Positions 43,661 through 51,501 of a stretch of DNA of 64,000 nucleotides are shown piece after piece. A program made the position numbers and the translations under genes. Source of the DNA: Arthrobacter caoxuetaonis (GTDB taxonomy: Bacteria; Actinomycetota; Actinomycetes; Actinomycetales; Micrococcaceae); NCBI RefSeq assembly GCF_023921125.1, contig NZ_CP099466.1, positions 3,162,001-3,226,000 on the forward strand. Direction: 5' to 3'. The first letter of the stretch is position 1. Each line of letters starts with the position of its first letter. The notes beneath the pieces were generated by a model, which did no database searches, had not been told where the DNA came from, and saw only the letters and a list, made by a program, of their open reading frames with translations.

Positions 43661-43678
43661 TACATGCATATGCATCTA
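43661..43678. promoter_or_regulatory. Palindrome TANATGCATATGCATNTA upstream of pirin
   Basis: The core ATGCATATGCAT (43664-43675) is a perfect 12-base palindrome, with TA outside on both sides. It sits 35 bases before the pirin start in the pirin/DHFR divergent region. It has the symmetry of an operator for a dimeric regulator; the regulator is not identified. Confidence 0.55.
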
Positions 43679-43781
43679 TTTACAGCAGTGCCCGGCAAAC
43701 CCCTGCCCCATTTGCCACATCGCGCCAGTCTGGACGGGTGCATCCTAACGCCCGGGCTGCCCCGGAACCTATGCTCGATCC

Positions 43782-44318
43782 ATGGCAAAAGTCATCTATT
43801 ACGTGGCGTCATCACTGGATGGCTACATTGCCACCGAAGACAACCAGCTCGACTGGCTGCTGGGATTCGGCTTCGAATCGTTCCAGGACCACTACGACCG
43901 CTTCATGGCCGGCGTTGGGGCGATCGTCATGGGATCCGAAACCTATGACTGGATCCGCGCCGAGCAGCCGGACGCCTGGGACTACGGGAGGCTTCCGTGC
44001 CTTGTCCTGACGCACCGGGAGCTTGTTGCGCCCGCTGAAACCGGCGTCAGCTTCGTTCAGGGCAACATTCAGCCCGTCCTGGAGCTGGCCACGGCCCTGG
44101 CCGGCGGAGGGAACGTTTGGGTGGTGGGCGGAGGAAATGTCGCCGCACAGTTTGCCGACGCCGGACTGCTGGACGAGCTCTGGATCACCTATATGCCTGT
44201 TGCGCTGGGACGGGGCCGGCCCCTGCTGCCGGTCGCGGCTCCCACCGGGCGGATGCGCCTGATCGGGACAACGCAGTTCAACGGCGGAGCGGCAGAACTT
44301 CGGTTTGCGGCCGGCTAG
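43782..44318 (+). CDS. Dihydrofolate reductase-fold (RibD C-domain-like) protein
   Basis: A protein of 178 residues: KVIYYVASSLDGYIATEDNQ at the start, GAIVMGSETYDWI, NVWVVGGGNVAAQFADAGLL as the NADP loop, and LGRGRPLLPV near the end. This is the DHFR-like family common in actinobacteria, named after the RibD reductase domain; members are not usually the folate enzyme. Substrate unknown. It is divergent from pirin. Confidence 0.87.
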   Translation: MAKVIYYVASSLDGYIATEDNQLDWLLGFGFESFQDHYDRFMAGVGAIVMGSETYDWIRAEQPDAWDYGRLPCLVLTHRELVAPAETGVSFVQGNIQPVLELATALAGGGNVWVVGGGNVAAQFADAGLLDELWITYMPVALGRGRPLLPVAAPTGRMRLIGTTQFNGGAAELRFAAG

Positions 44319-44456
44319 CCAACCGAATACTCAGGCGGCTTGGTTTTCCTGCGTGTCGCAGCCGCTGGTATGCCTGTCGGGCGGACGTGATGCCGGTACA
44401 GTTCACTTTTGCACCACTTCCCCACACGCTGCTCCAGTACAAAGGCCGCCGCCCTC

Positions 44457-45293
44457 ATGACGACTGACGTTTCGACGCGCAATAATGTCCAGATTCTTGG
44501 CAACGCAGCGGGTCCGGTGGTGATGTTTGCCCACGGTTTCGGATGCGACCAGGGCATGTGGCACCGGATGATTCCGTACTTCACGGACCAGTTCCGGGTA
44601 GTGGTGTTCGACCACGTGGGTTCCGGCGGCTCGGACCTGAACGCCTATGACCCGGCCAAGTACGCCACCTTGGACGGCTATGTCAGCGACCTGCTCGAAA
44701 TCTGCGACGTTCTCGACCTGCAGGACGTGACCTTCGTGGGGCACAGCGTCGGCGCGATGATGGCGGTGGCAGCAGCAGCCTCCGAGCCTTCGCGCTTTTC
44801 CCGGCTCGTCCTCGTGGCTTCCTCGCCCAGCTACATGGACCGCCCCGGCGACGGGTATACGGGAGGCTTTTCCGAGGCGGATATCGACGAACTGCTTGTC
44901 TCCCTCGATTCGAACTACATTGTGTGGGCAGCGGCCATGGCGCCGATGATCATGGGCAACCCGGACAGCCCCGAACTGCACAGCGAACTCGAAGGCAGCT
45001 TCTGCCGCCTCGATCCGGCTGTTGCCCGGGGGTTCGCCCGGGTCTCCTTCCGTTCCGATGTCCGTGACCAGCTGGCTGAGGTGCAGGTTCCCACCCTGAT
45101 CCTGCAGTGCTCCAATGACCTGCTGGCACCTCCGCACATCGGCGCCTATACCCGGGAAAGGATGCCGGCGAGCACGTTGGTCCAGCTGAAAGCGACCGGC
45201 CATCTGCCCCATGTGAGCGCTCCGGACGAGACCGCCGAGGCCATTCTGGCCTACCTGTCTCCGCGCCCTCTTTTCCCGGTTCCAGCAGCGTGA
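44457..45293 (+). CDS. RsbQ-like alpha/beta hydrolase
   Basis: A protein of 278 residues closely following the RsbQ pattern: NNVQILGNAAGPVVMFAHGF, GCDQGMWHRMIPYF, VVVFDHVGSGGSD, the nucleophile elbow FVGHSVGAM (Ser97), LILQCSNDLLAPP (Asp221) and ATGHLPHVSAP (His249). These positions match the Ser96-Asp219-His247 triad of Bacillus subtilis RsbQ almost exactly. RsbQ acts on an unknown small hydrophobic molecule and is needed for RsbP to sense energy stress; KAI2 and D14 in plants are relatives. GTGA overlap couples it to the kinase gene at 45290. ATG 44457 is chosen because the conserved sequence starts there. Confidence 0.9.
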   Translation: MTTDVSTRNNVQILGNAAGPVVMFAHGFGCDQGMWHRMIPYFTDQFRVVVFDHVGSGGSDLNAYDPAKYATLDGYVSDLLEICDVLDLQDVTFVGHSVGAMMAVAAAASEPSRFSRLVLVASSPSYMDRPGDGYTGGFSEADIDELLVSLDSNYIVWAAAMAPMIMGNPDSPELHSELEGSFCRLDPAVARGFARVSFRSDVRDQLAEVQVPTLILQCSNDLLAPPHIGAYTRERMPASTLVQLKATGHLPHVSAPDETAEAILAYLSPRPLFPVPAA

Positions 45294-46897
45294 CCACCCC
45301 CTTCCAAGGCCCCGCGTTGAGCGCACCCGCGGTGGACCTGGACTATCAGGAGCTGTTCCACCACTCGCCGTCGGGCTACCTCGTGACCCTCGAGGACGGG
45401 ACGATCGCCGAGGCCAACGACACATTCGCCCGGTGGATCGGCCGCTCCCGCAGCGAGCTGCTCGGAACCAGCCTGCTGGCCCTGCTCCCTGTTGGGGACC
45501 GGATCGTGTATTCCACGCATGCGCTGCCGCAGCTCGGCATCGGCCATTCGCTGGCCGAACTTGCCGTGGATTTCATCAACGCGGACGGAGCCCGCCTGCC
45601 TGCCCTGCTCTCGGCTGCCCGCAAGCCCGCTGAGGGATCCCGTCCGGCCCTCGACCGCATTGTGGTCTTCAACGCCCATGAGCGCCGCCTCTACGAACGC
45701 GAGCTTGTCGGAGCCCTTCATACTGCGGAGAAGGCCGAGGCGGCCCGGGCCAGCGCAGAAGCAGACGTGCAGGAAAAGCAGCAGGCGCTGCGCGAAAAGG
45801 ACCGCGTCCTCCAGGAGAGCCTGGCCGAGAGCCGGCGCAAGGAGTCGCTGCTGCAAACGGTGCTGGACACGGTGGAGGTTGGCGTCTCCGTTGTCGATGA
45901 GGACGGCTTCGTGGTCCTCACCAATTCCCGGCAGCGCTTCATCCACCGCCGCGCCCTGCCGCCGGGCCTCACCGAAGCCAATGAGTGCGAACTGCTCATC
46001 TTCGGGCCGGACCGCGTCACCCCGCTGCCGCCGGAACAGCGTCCCGTCCGGCGAGCAGTGGCGGGCCAGTCCTTTTCCGACCAGCTGGTGTGGTTTGGCG
46101 CCGGGGACCAGCAGCGTGCGTTCAGTGTTACGGCTCGTTCCGTGCAGCGCCAAGGCGGATTCTGCGGCTCCGTCCTCGCCTTCAGCGACGTCACCGGACT
46201 GGTCAACGCCGTCGCGGCCAAAGAAGACTTCGTGGCCAACGTCTCGCACGAGCTGCGTACGCCGCTCACCTCGATCATGGGCTACCTCGATCTGGCGCTG
46301 GAAGACGAAGCGGAGATTCCGGCACACGTGGCGTCATCCCTGAGGGTCGCGCTGCGCAATTCGGAAAAGCTGCTAGAACTGGTCTCTGACCTGCTTTCGG
46401 CCGCGGCGGGACCCAGCAGCATTGAACAGCGTCCTGCCGACCTGGCCGAGCTCCTGCGCGGCGCCATGACCTCCGCGGCCCCCAGGGCCGAAATCAACAA
46501 GGTCAAGCTCATTGCCGACTTCCCGTCCAGCATGCCCGTTGTCCTGGATCCGCAGCGAATCGGCCAGGTCATCGACAACCTCCTCTCCAACGCCGTGAAA
46601 TATTCGCCCGACGGCGGCCGCGTCACGGTGAGCGCGTGGGCTTCGAGCGGGAGCGTTTCGTTCCAAGTTTCGGATACCGGCATCGGGATGAACACTGCCG
46701 AGCAGTCTGAGGTCTTTACCAAGTTCTTCCGCTCGGGGACGAGCCGCAAGGCCGCCATTCCCGGCATCGGGCTTGGCCTGGTCATCAGCAAGAACATTGT
46801 GGAGGCGCACCGCGGCACCATCACGCTTCGGAGCGCTGCGGGCCAGGGAACAGTTTTCACGGTTCGTCTTCCCGCACCTCCGGCTGCCGGCGCGTGA
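45290..46897 (+). CDS. Soluble histidine kinase with RsbP-type PAS domain
   Basis: A protein of 535 residues without membrane segments. PAS 1 (about 19-130) reads LFHHSPSGYLVTLEDGTIAE, ANDTFARWIGRSRSELLG and VDFINADGARLPALLSAARK; its order and the following RRLYERELVGALHTAEKAEA resemble the PAS and coiled coil of RsbP. The coiled coil covers about 134-188, a second PAS-like domain about 189-300. The kinase has H-box FVANVSHELRTPLTSIMGYL (His320), N-box QVIDNLLSNAVKYSPDGG, VSDTGIGMN, FTKFF and GIGLGLVISK. GTG start overlaps the hydrolase stop. RsbP itself carries a PP2C phosphatase instead. No response regulator gene is adjacent. Confidence 0.9.
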   Translation: MTTPFQGPALSAPAVDLDYQELFHHSPSGYLVTLEDGTIAEANDTFARWIGRSRSELLGTSLLALLPVGDRIVYSTHALPQLGIGHSLAELAVDFINADGARLPALLSAARKPAEGSRPALDRIVVFNAHERRLYERELVGALHTAEKAEAARASAEADVQEKQQALREKDRVLQESLAESRRKESLLQTVLDTVEVGVSVVDEDGFVVLTNSRQRFIHRRALPPGLTEANECELLIFGPDRVTPLPPEQRPVRRAVAGQSFSDQLVWFGAGDQQRAFSVTARSVQRQGGFCGSVLAFSDVTGLVNAVAAKEDFVANVSHELRTPLTSIMGYLDLALEDEAEIPAHVASSLRVALRNSEKLLELVSDLLSAAAGPSSIEQRPADLAELLRGAMTSAAPRAEINKVKLIADFPSSMPVVLDPQRIGQVIDNLLSNAVKYSPDGGRVTVSAWASSGSVSFQVSDTGIGMNTAEQSEVFTKFFRSGTSRKAAIPGIGLGLVISKNIVEAHRGTITLRSAAGQGTVFTVRLPAPPAAGA

Positions 46898-47028
46898 TTT
46901 TGTGGCCTCCGAGTGCATGTGAAAACATCAACAAAGGGCCCCTTGGCAGCGGTCCCGAGTCCTGCCACGGACTGAATCGTGAGGTAGGGACCCGCTTGCG
47001 GCGTTCGCTGGAGAGAACTGGTAGCTGA

Positions 47029-47502
47029 ATGGACGGCATTTCTACAGCCCGGAGGGTATTCCGAAGGCTTGGCTCCTTCTCCCTTGTGGGCACCATTGCC
47101 TTCCTCGTGGACATCGGACTCTTCAACCTGCTCGTGGCCACGGTCCTCGATGACAATCCCATTTCCGCCAAAATTGTCTCCGTGGTGGTCGCCACCACTA
47201 TCTCGTGGCTGGGCAGCCGCTACCTCACGTTCCGCCGGACGCGGGGCCGGAGCGTGCGTTCAGAAACCATCCTGTTTGCGCTGACGAACCTCGTGGGCCT
47301 TGGTATCGCCACCGGCTGCCTTTTCGTCTCCCACTATCTGCTCGGCTTCACCAGCCAGTTCGCCGACAATATTTCCGGCAACGTCGTCGGTGTCCTCCTC
47401 GGCAACGTTTTCCGTTACTTCGCCTACCGGTACATCGTGTTTACCGAGCCCAAGGGCAAGGCGGACAGTCCCGCGCCGGAGAACGCGGAACTGTCCCGCT
47501 AG
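47029..47502 (+). CDS. GtrA family membrane protein
   Basis: A protein of 157 residues with four membrane segments and the GtrA pattern: RRLGSFSLVGTIAFLVDIGL, FNLLVATVL, the second-helix TTISWLGSRYLTFRR, NLVGLGIATGCLFVSHYLLG and the end VLLGNVFRYFAYRYIVF. GtrA proteins help flip or use lipid-linked sugars in wall polysaccharide modification. No glycosyltransferase is adjacent. It lies 131 bases after the kinase gene and is convergent with the SDR. Confidence 0.88.
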   Translation: MDGISTARRVFRRLGSFSLVGTIAFLVDIGLFNLLVATVLDDNPISAKIVSVVVATTISWLGSRYLTFRRTRGRSVRSETILFALTNLVGLGIATGCLFVSHYLLGFTSQFADNISGNVVGVLLGNVFRYFAYRYIVFTEPKGKADSPAPENAELSR

Positions 47503-47504
47503 CC

Positions 47505-48341
47505 TCACATAGCCGGCGGTTCAGGCGCCGCGGGTGCCTGGCCGGGCTCGGGCGGCACTGCTGGCGCGGACGGCGCCTGGGCCGGTTCTGAGCTCAGCAC
47601 CGCCACCTCATACCGTGCCAGCCCTGCCGTCTCTCCGCCGTCGGCCACGAACTCGGCACCGGTGGAGAAACTGGACTCATCGCTGGCGAGGAACAGGACC
47701 AGGCCGGCAATCTCCTCCGGCTCACCCCTGCGGTGCAGCGCCACATGTTCCTGTCCTCCTTCCAGTCCCTCGGTCATGGGCGTCCGCACCGCACCCGGAT
47801 GGACCGAGTTGACCCGGATGCCATAGGGACCAAGGTCAATCGCAACAGACTTGGTAAGGCCGCGCACGCCGTACTTGGTGGCGGTGTAACCGGGAAGATC
47901 CTTGTAGCCCTGAAGTCCCGCTGTGGAGGAAATGTTGATGATGGAAGCACCGGCCGAACGCTTCATCGGTTCCACCACCGCCTTGATGCCCAGGAACACC
48001 CCGGTCAGGTTGACCGCGATGATGGTGTTCCACTGCTCCAGGGTGTAGTCCTCAATGCTGCCGAAGTTCGCGATCCCGGCGTTGTTGACCAGGACATCCA
48101 CTCCGCCAAACCGCTCCTCGGCCTCACGGACAGCCGCTGCCCAGTCCTGTGGGCTGGTGACGTCCAGATGCACGAATACGGCAGCATCCCCCAGGGAGTC
48201 AGCCAGAGCCCGGCCCTCGTCGTCAAGCACGTCTCCAATGACCACCCGGGCGCCTTCGCCGGCGAGGCGGCGGACCACCGCGCCTCCAATCCCGCGCGAT
48301 CCTCCGCTGACCAGAACCGTCTTGCCGCTGACCCGTCCCAT
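47505..48341 (-). CDS. SDR-family oxidoreductase (3-alpha/20-beta-hydroxysteroid dehydrogenase-like)
   Basis: A classical SDR of 278 residues: KTVLVSGGSRGIGGAVVRRL, LVNNAGIANFGS, INISSTAGLQGY with the catalytic Ser and GYTATKYGVRGLTKSVAI with Tyr and Lys. HPGAVRTPMTEGL is common in the hydroxysteroid/glucose dehydrogenase subgroup. A Pro/Ala-rich tail of about 30 residues after the core is not typical. ATG 48341 has GGAGG just upstream. Substrate unknown. Confidence 0.87.
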   Translation of the reverse strand: MGRVSGKTVLVSGGSRGIGGAVVRRLAGEGARVVIGDVLDDEGRALADSLGDAAVFVHLDVTSPQDWAAAVREAEERFGGVDVLVNNAGIANFGSIEDYTLEQWNTIIAVNLTGVFLGIKAVVEPMKRSAGASIINISSTAGLQGYKDLPGYTATKYGVRGLTKSVAIDLGPYGIRVNSVHPGAVRTPMTEGLEGGQEHVALHRRGEPEEIAGLVLFLASDESSFSTGAEFVADGGETAGLARYEVAVLSSEPAQAPSAPAVPPEPGQAPAAPEPPAM

Positions 48342-48478
48342 AATGCCTCCTTGGTGCGGCTGCAGGTGCCTGGAGCTCCTGGTCGACAGCCGTGACTGCC
48401 CATCCAACTACCCCTCGCGAAGGAAGTCACGGTTTTGGGCCTTGGCGGCAGAACCGGCACGCGGCCACGGAGGGCTTA

Positions 48479-48515
48479 AAAAGACTGTGCCCCGGCCTTT
48501 CGAGACGGGGCACAG
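48479..48515 (-). terminator. Intrinsic terminator of tmRNA
   Basis: On the minus strand CTGTGCCCCG pairs with CGGGGCACAG (10 bp) and is followed by TCTTTT. It starts 6 bases past the tmRNA 3' end. Confidence 0.9.
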
Positions 48516-48520
48516 CCAAG

Positions 48521-48887
48521 TGGAGATGGGGGGAATCGAACCCCCGTCCGACGCCGACGAGCCAGGACTTCTCCGGGCGCAGCCTGCTGCGGATTTTCTC
48601 GGCCCCGGCCATCGCGCAGGCGCGTGGCTGATCCGGGCCCAGCCGTTCAAAAAGTCCCGGACACCTGAACGGCAGCAGTGTCCGGCAGTGGCTTCCTTAA
48701 CGACGCCAGCATCCGGAACGGAAGCGTTTCCGAAGCTGACGGACTCACTCTGGCCTAGGCGGCGAGAGCGAAGTCAGTGCGCATAGGTTTGGCACTTATT
48801 GGTTTACAGGGGGCGTTAGCGAGATAACCCTGCGTCCTCGGCCCGCTTCTCCTCGCGCGACAAACATCGTCGATACCGATCATCCCC
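48521..48887 (-). ncRNA. ssrA: tmRNA (SsrA)
   Basis: Transfer-messenger RNA, which frees stalled ribosomes and tags the unfinished protein. The 5' end GGGGATG (48887-48881) pairs with CATCTCC at the 3' end, and GGGGGTTCGATTCCCCC forms the T-arm. The CCA end is not encoded. The tag frame begins at GCC after AATAAGT and reads AKPMRTDFALAA then TAG; FALAA is the usual degradation signal. Pseudoknot-forming inverted repeats follow, and a terminator lies just beyond. Coding frames on either strand across this region are rejected. Confidence 0.95.
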
Positions 48888-48958
48888 GTATTCAGTTACA
48901 CCCCCATTAACCCACCGGCACCCCGGAACATTCCAGCCCCTGCGCAAAGATGGTGCCC

Positions 48959-49600
48959 ATGCAGATTCTTGAACGCAGCCTCGACGGCCTCGCTGCCGTT
49001 GCCAGCCGGTTGGCCACCGGCGGAGAACGGCGCATCCTGGGCATCGCAGGCCCTCCCGGGGCCGGAAAATCCACCCTCGCGGAAGCACTGTCGGCGGCGC
49101 TGGGACCGGATACCGCCGTCGTCGTTGCCATGGACGGTTTCCACTTGGCGAACCGGGTGCTGGACATGCTGGGGTACCGGGAACGCAAGGGGGCGCCGGA
49201 AACGTTCGACGACGGCGGCTATGCGGCGCTGCTGCGCCGGCTGCGGCTGCAGGGACCGGGCGAGCCCATCATCTACGCCCCGGAGTTTCGCCGTGACCTG
49301 GAAGAACCGGTCGGGTCCGCAGTGCCGGTGCGCTGCGATGTTCCGCTTCTCATCACGGAGGGCAACTACCTCCTGCTGCCCACCCGAGCGTGGCCGCAGG
49401 CACGATCCCAGCTCGACACCGTCTGGTACGTGGAACTGGAGGAGGCCGAACGGATCCGGCGGCTGACGGACCGGCATGCGGCGTACGGAAAATCTCCGGC
49501 GGACGCTGCTGCCTGGGCGGCCGGCAGCGACCAGGCCAATGCGGAACTCGTGGCCGCGTACGCGTCGAAGGCCGACGCCGTCGTGCGGCTGGTTCCCTAG
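48959..49600 (+). CDS. Nucleoside/nucleotide kinase family P-loop protein
   Basis: A protein of 213-216 residues of the uridine/pantothenate kinase-like group. P-loop GIAGPPGAGKSTLAEALS, VVVAMDGFHLANRVLDMLGY in the switch region, RRKGAPETFD-like ERKGAPETFDDGGYAALLRR, VPLLITEGNYLLL and the lid WYVELEEAERIRRLTDRH. The FHLANRVLDxxG and RKGAPETFD motifs are diagnostic. The phosphate acceptor may be a nucleoside, pantothenate or a sugar. ATG 48959 and 48950 are both possible. It is divergent from tmRNA, 71 bases away. Confidence 0.85.
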   Translation: MQILERSLDGLAAVASRLATGGERRILGIAGPPGAGKSTLAEALSAALGPDTAVVVAMDGFHLANRVLDMLGYRERKGAPETFDDGGYAALLRRLRLQGPGEPIIYAPEFRRDLEEPVGSAVPVRCDVPLLITEGNYLLLPTRAWPQARSQLDTVWYVELEEAERIRRLTDRHAAYGKSPADAAAWAAGSDQANAELVAAYASKADAVVRLVP

Positions 49601-49680
49601 CGTTACGCCGGTATTACCCGGGACCGGTTCCGCCGGGCAGCGGATTTGGAAACCCGGACCGGGAGGGTTTGGGTGGGAGC

Positions 49681-50244
49681 ATGTCCTGGATATTCTTCCG
49701 CCGTGCGGCCCAGCTGCTTGCCGGTCTCTTTTGCTACGGTTTCTCGATCGGCATGATGATCCGTGCCGGACTGGGAGTCTCCCCGTGGGATGTCCTGGGG
49801 CAGGGCACCAGCCTGCAGACCGGCATCGCTTTCGGGCTGGTCACCAACCTCATCGGGCTGGCCGTACTGCTGTTGTGGATTCCGCTGCGCCAGAAACCCG
49901 GGCCCGGCACCGTGCTCAACGTGCTGCTCGTCGGTCCCAGCGCCGAGGTGGGCCTGGCGGTCGTAAGCGAACCCTCCGGGATATGGGGCCAAATCCTGCT
50001 GTTTACCGCGGGCCTGGTGCTGCTGGCCGTAGCTACCGGACTGTATATCGGTGCCCGCATGGGGCCGGGACCCCGTGACGGGGCCGTGCGCACCGGCATT
50101 GAAGTGAGCGTGCTGGCTGCCGGGTGGGCGCTGGGCGGCACTGTCGGCCTGGGCACCGTGGCTTTCGCACTGCTGATCGGCCCCATGGTCAACCGAACCA
50201 TGCCGTTCTTCCATATTCCGGTCCGGACAGCTTCCGCCCCCTGA
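49681..50244 (+). CDS. YczE/YyaS-like membrane protein
   Basis: A protein of 187 residues with five predicted membrane segments. SIGMMIRAGLGVSPWDVLGQ, a helix-breaking re-entrant-like segment, and GLYIGARMGPGPRDGAVRTG are the family marks. The function of this family is unknown, although YczE of Bacillus affects surfactin production. Start ATG 49681. It is convergent with a TetR-like gene; the two stops are a few bases apart. Confidence 0.82.
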   Translation: MSWIFFRRAAQLLAGLFCYGFSIGMMIRAGLGVSPWDVLGQGTSLQTGIAFGLVTNLIGLAVLLLWIPLRQKPGPGTVLNVLLVGPSAEVGLAVVSEPSGIWGQILLFTAGLVLLAVATGLYIGARMGPGPRDGAVRTGIEVSVLAAGWALGGTVGLGTVAFALLIGPMVNRTMPFFHIPVRTASAP

Positions 50245-50250
50245 CTTCCG

Positions 50251-50712
50251 CTAGCGGGCGGCGGCGCACTCCGGAAGCAGTTCCGCCATCCGTTCATCGC
50301 TCAGCCGTGACAGGGCGGTGAGCAGCGTGGTGATCCGTTCCCGCTCGGCCTTGGTGAACCGGCTGGAGTCCAGGATGTCGCTGACCCACAGTCCGTCCAT
50401 CGCCAGGCGGATGACGACGCCGATGATTCCGGCCGGATCCCGCGGGCCCAGGTTCGCTTCATCCAGCCGCCGGTTCAGGTACAGCAGGGACTCGGCAAGG
50501 TTCGGACGGCTGACCGCCGTTTCCAGCAGGGCGGCCTGGTCCATCGAGCTGTTGGCCCGGACGTCGGAAAAAGCCTGGATGTAGGCCCGTTCCTGGGCGC
50601 CCACCGGGTCCGGGTCCGCATCGGCCAGGTCTCCCAGCCGGTGAACCAGACCAACGATCATTTCCTCGACGTCCTGCTCAATCTCGGTAATGGACGCTCC
50701 AGCGGCGAACAT
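50251..50712 (-). CDS. TetR C-terminal-domain protein without HTH
   Basis: A helical protein of 153 residues whose end (LDEANLGPRDPAGIIGVVIR, LAMDGLWVSDILDSSRFTKA) matches the ligand/dimer domain of TetR/AcrR regulators. The N-terminal DNA-binding helices that should occupy about 50 residues are missing: upstream of ATG 50712 no frame encodes them. AAGAGAG lies at a usable distance from the ATG. It could be a degraded regulator or a stand-alone dimer domain that acts on a full-length TetR. It is convergent with the YczE-like gene. Confidence 0.65.
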   Translation of the reverse strand: MFAAGASITEIEQDVEEMIVGLVHRLGDLADADPDPVGAQERAYIQAFSDVRANSSMDQAALLETAVSRPNLAESLLYLNRRLDEANLGPRDPAGIIGVVIRLAMDGLWVSDILDSSRFTKAERERITTLLTALSRLSDERMAELLPECAAAR

Positions 50713-50868
50713 TGCACTCTCTTTTCTTTGCTTTGGTGCCTCTGCCTCCCGGCACTGACTCCGGCAGGGTGACCGGCCAGTCTAGCCCGTTTCGCGGGAC
50801 TTTTCAGCTTTGCCCAGCCCGGCTGAACAGCCCGCAGTCACAACCCCGAAAGCCGGTATCGTTTGCCC

Positions 50869-51444
50869 ATGCCCATCGACATCCGTCCTGCGACCGTCTT
50901 TGAGGACACCGCCGCCGTCCTTGGTCCGAAGAATCCCGACGCCAATGCATGCTGGTGCCTGAGCTACCGGCTCCTGCCGAAGGAAAACCGGGACCTCCAG
51001 CGCACCGCCAGAGGCGAACGAGTCCGCGGGCTGGTCCAGGAGGATCCGCCTCCCGGTGTCCTTGCCTACGACGACGGCGTTCCGGCCGGGTGGGCGGGAA
51101 TCCACCCCCGCGCGGACACCTCTTTCGCGGCGACCCGGAAGATCCCGCACCTGGACGAAACGCCTGTATGGTCCCTGTGGTGTGTTCGGGTCCGTCCCGG
51201 GCACCGTGGAAAGGGCATCTCCCACGCGCTGGTCAACGGTGCGGTGGAGTTCGCCAGGAGCCACGGCGCTCCGGCAGTAGAGGCCTACCCGGTGGACAAC
51301 CGGGGAGCGAAGGTTGATCTGACCATGGCCTACGTGGGCACCCGGTCCCTCTTCGAAGCGGCTGGCTTCACCATGGCAGCGACGACCGATTCGGTCCTCA
51401 ACGGATTCCCGCGGGTGCTCATGCGACTGGACCTCACGCCCTGA
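50869..51444 (+). CDS. GNAT-family N-acetyltransferase
   Basis: A protein of 191 residues. A cysteine-containing start (NPDANACWCLSYRLLPKENR) typical of one GNAT subgroup precedes the acetyl-CoA signature SLWCVRVRPGHRGKGISHAL followed by VNGAVEFARSHGAPAVEAYP. The end, FEAAGFTMAATTDSVLNGF, closes the fold. Substrate unknown; some relatives modify antibiotics, others small metabolites. ATG 50869 is used; TTG 50863 is possible. Confidence 0.83.
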   Translation: MPIDIRPATVFEDTAAVLGPKNPDANACWCLSYRLLPKENRDLQRTARGERVRGLVQEDPPPGVLAYDDGVPAGWAGIHPRADTSFAATRKIPHLDETPVWSLWCVRVRPGHRGKGISHALVNGAVEFARSHGAPAVEAYPVDNRGAKVDLTMAYVGTRSLFEAAGFTMAATTDSVLNGFPRVLMRLDLTP

Positions 51445-51501
51445 CATCACCCCGGCGCCGCGGCGTAGACTTCCCGCACCGCCTGTGAGAGGAAGCCAGC
51501 C

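Noticed and set aside
48392..48786. Open frames across the tmRNA region
   Set aside because: The segment has the acceptor stem, T-arm, tag frame and terminator of tmRNA; the frames have no support of their own.
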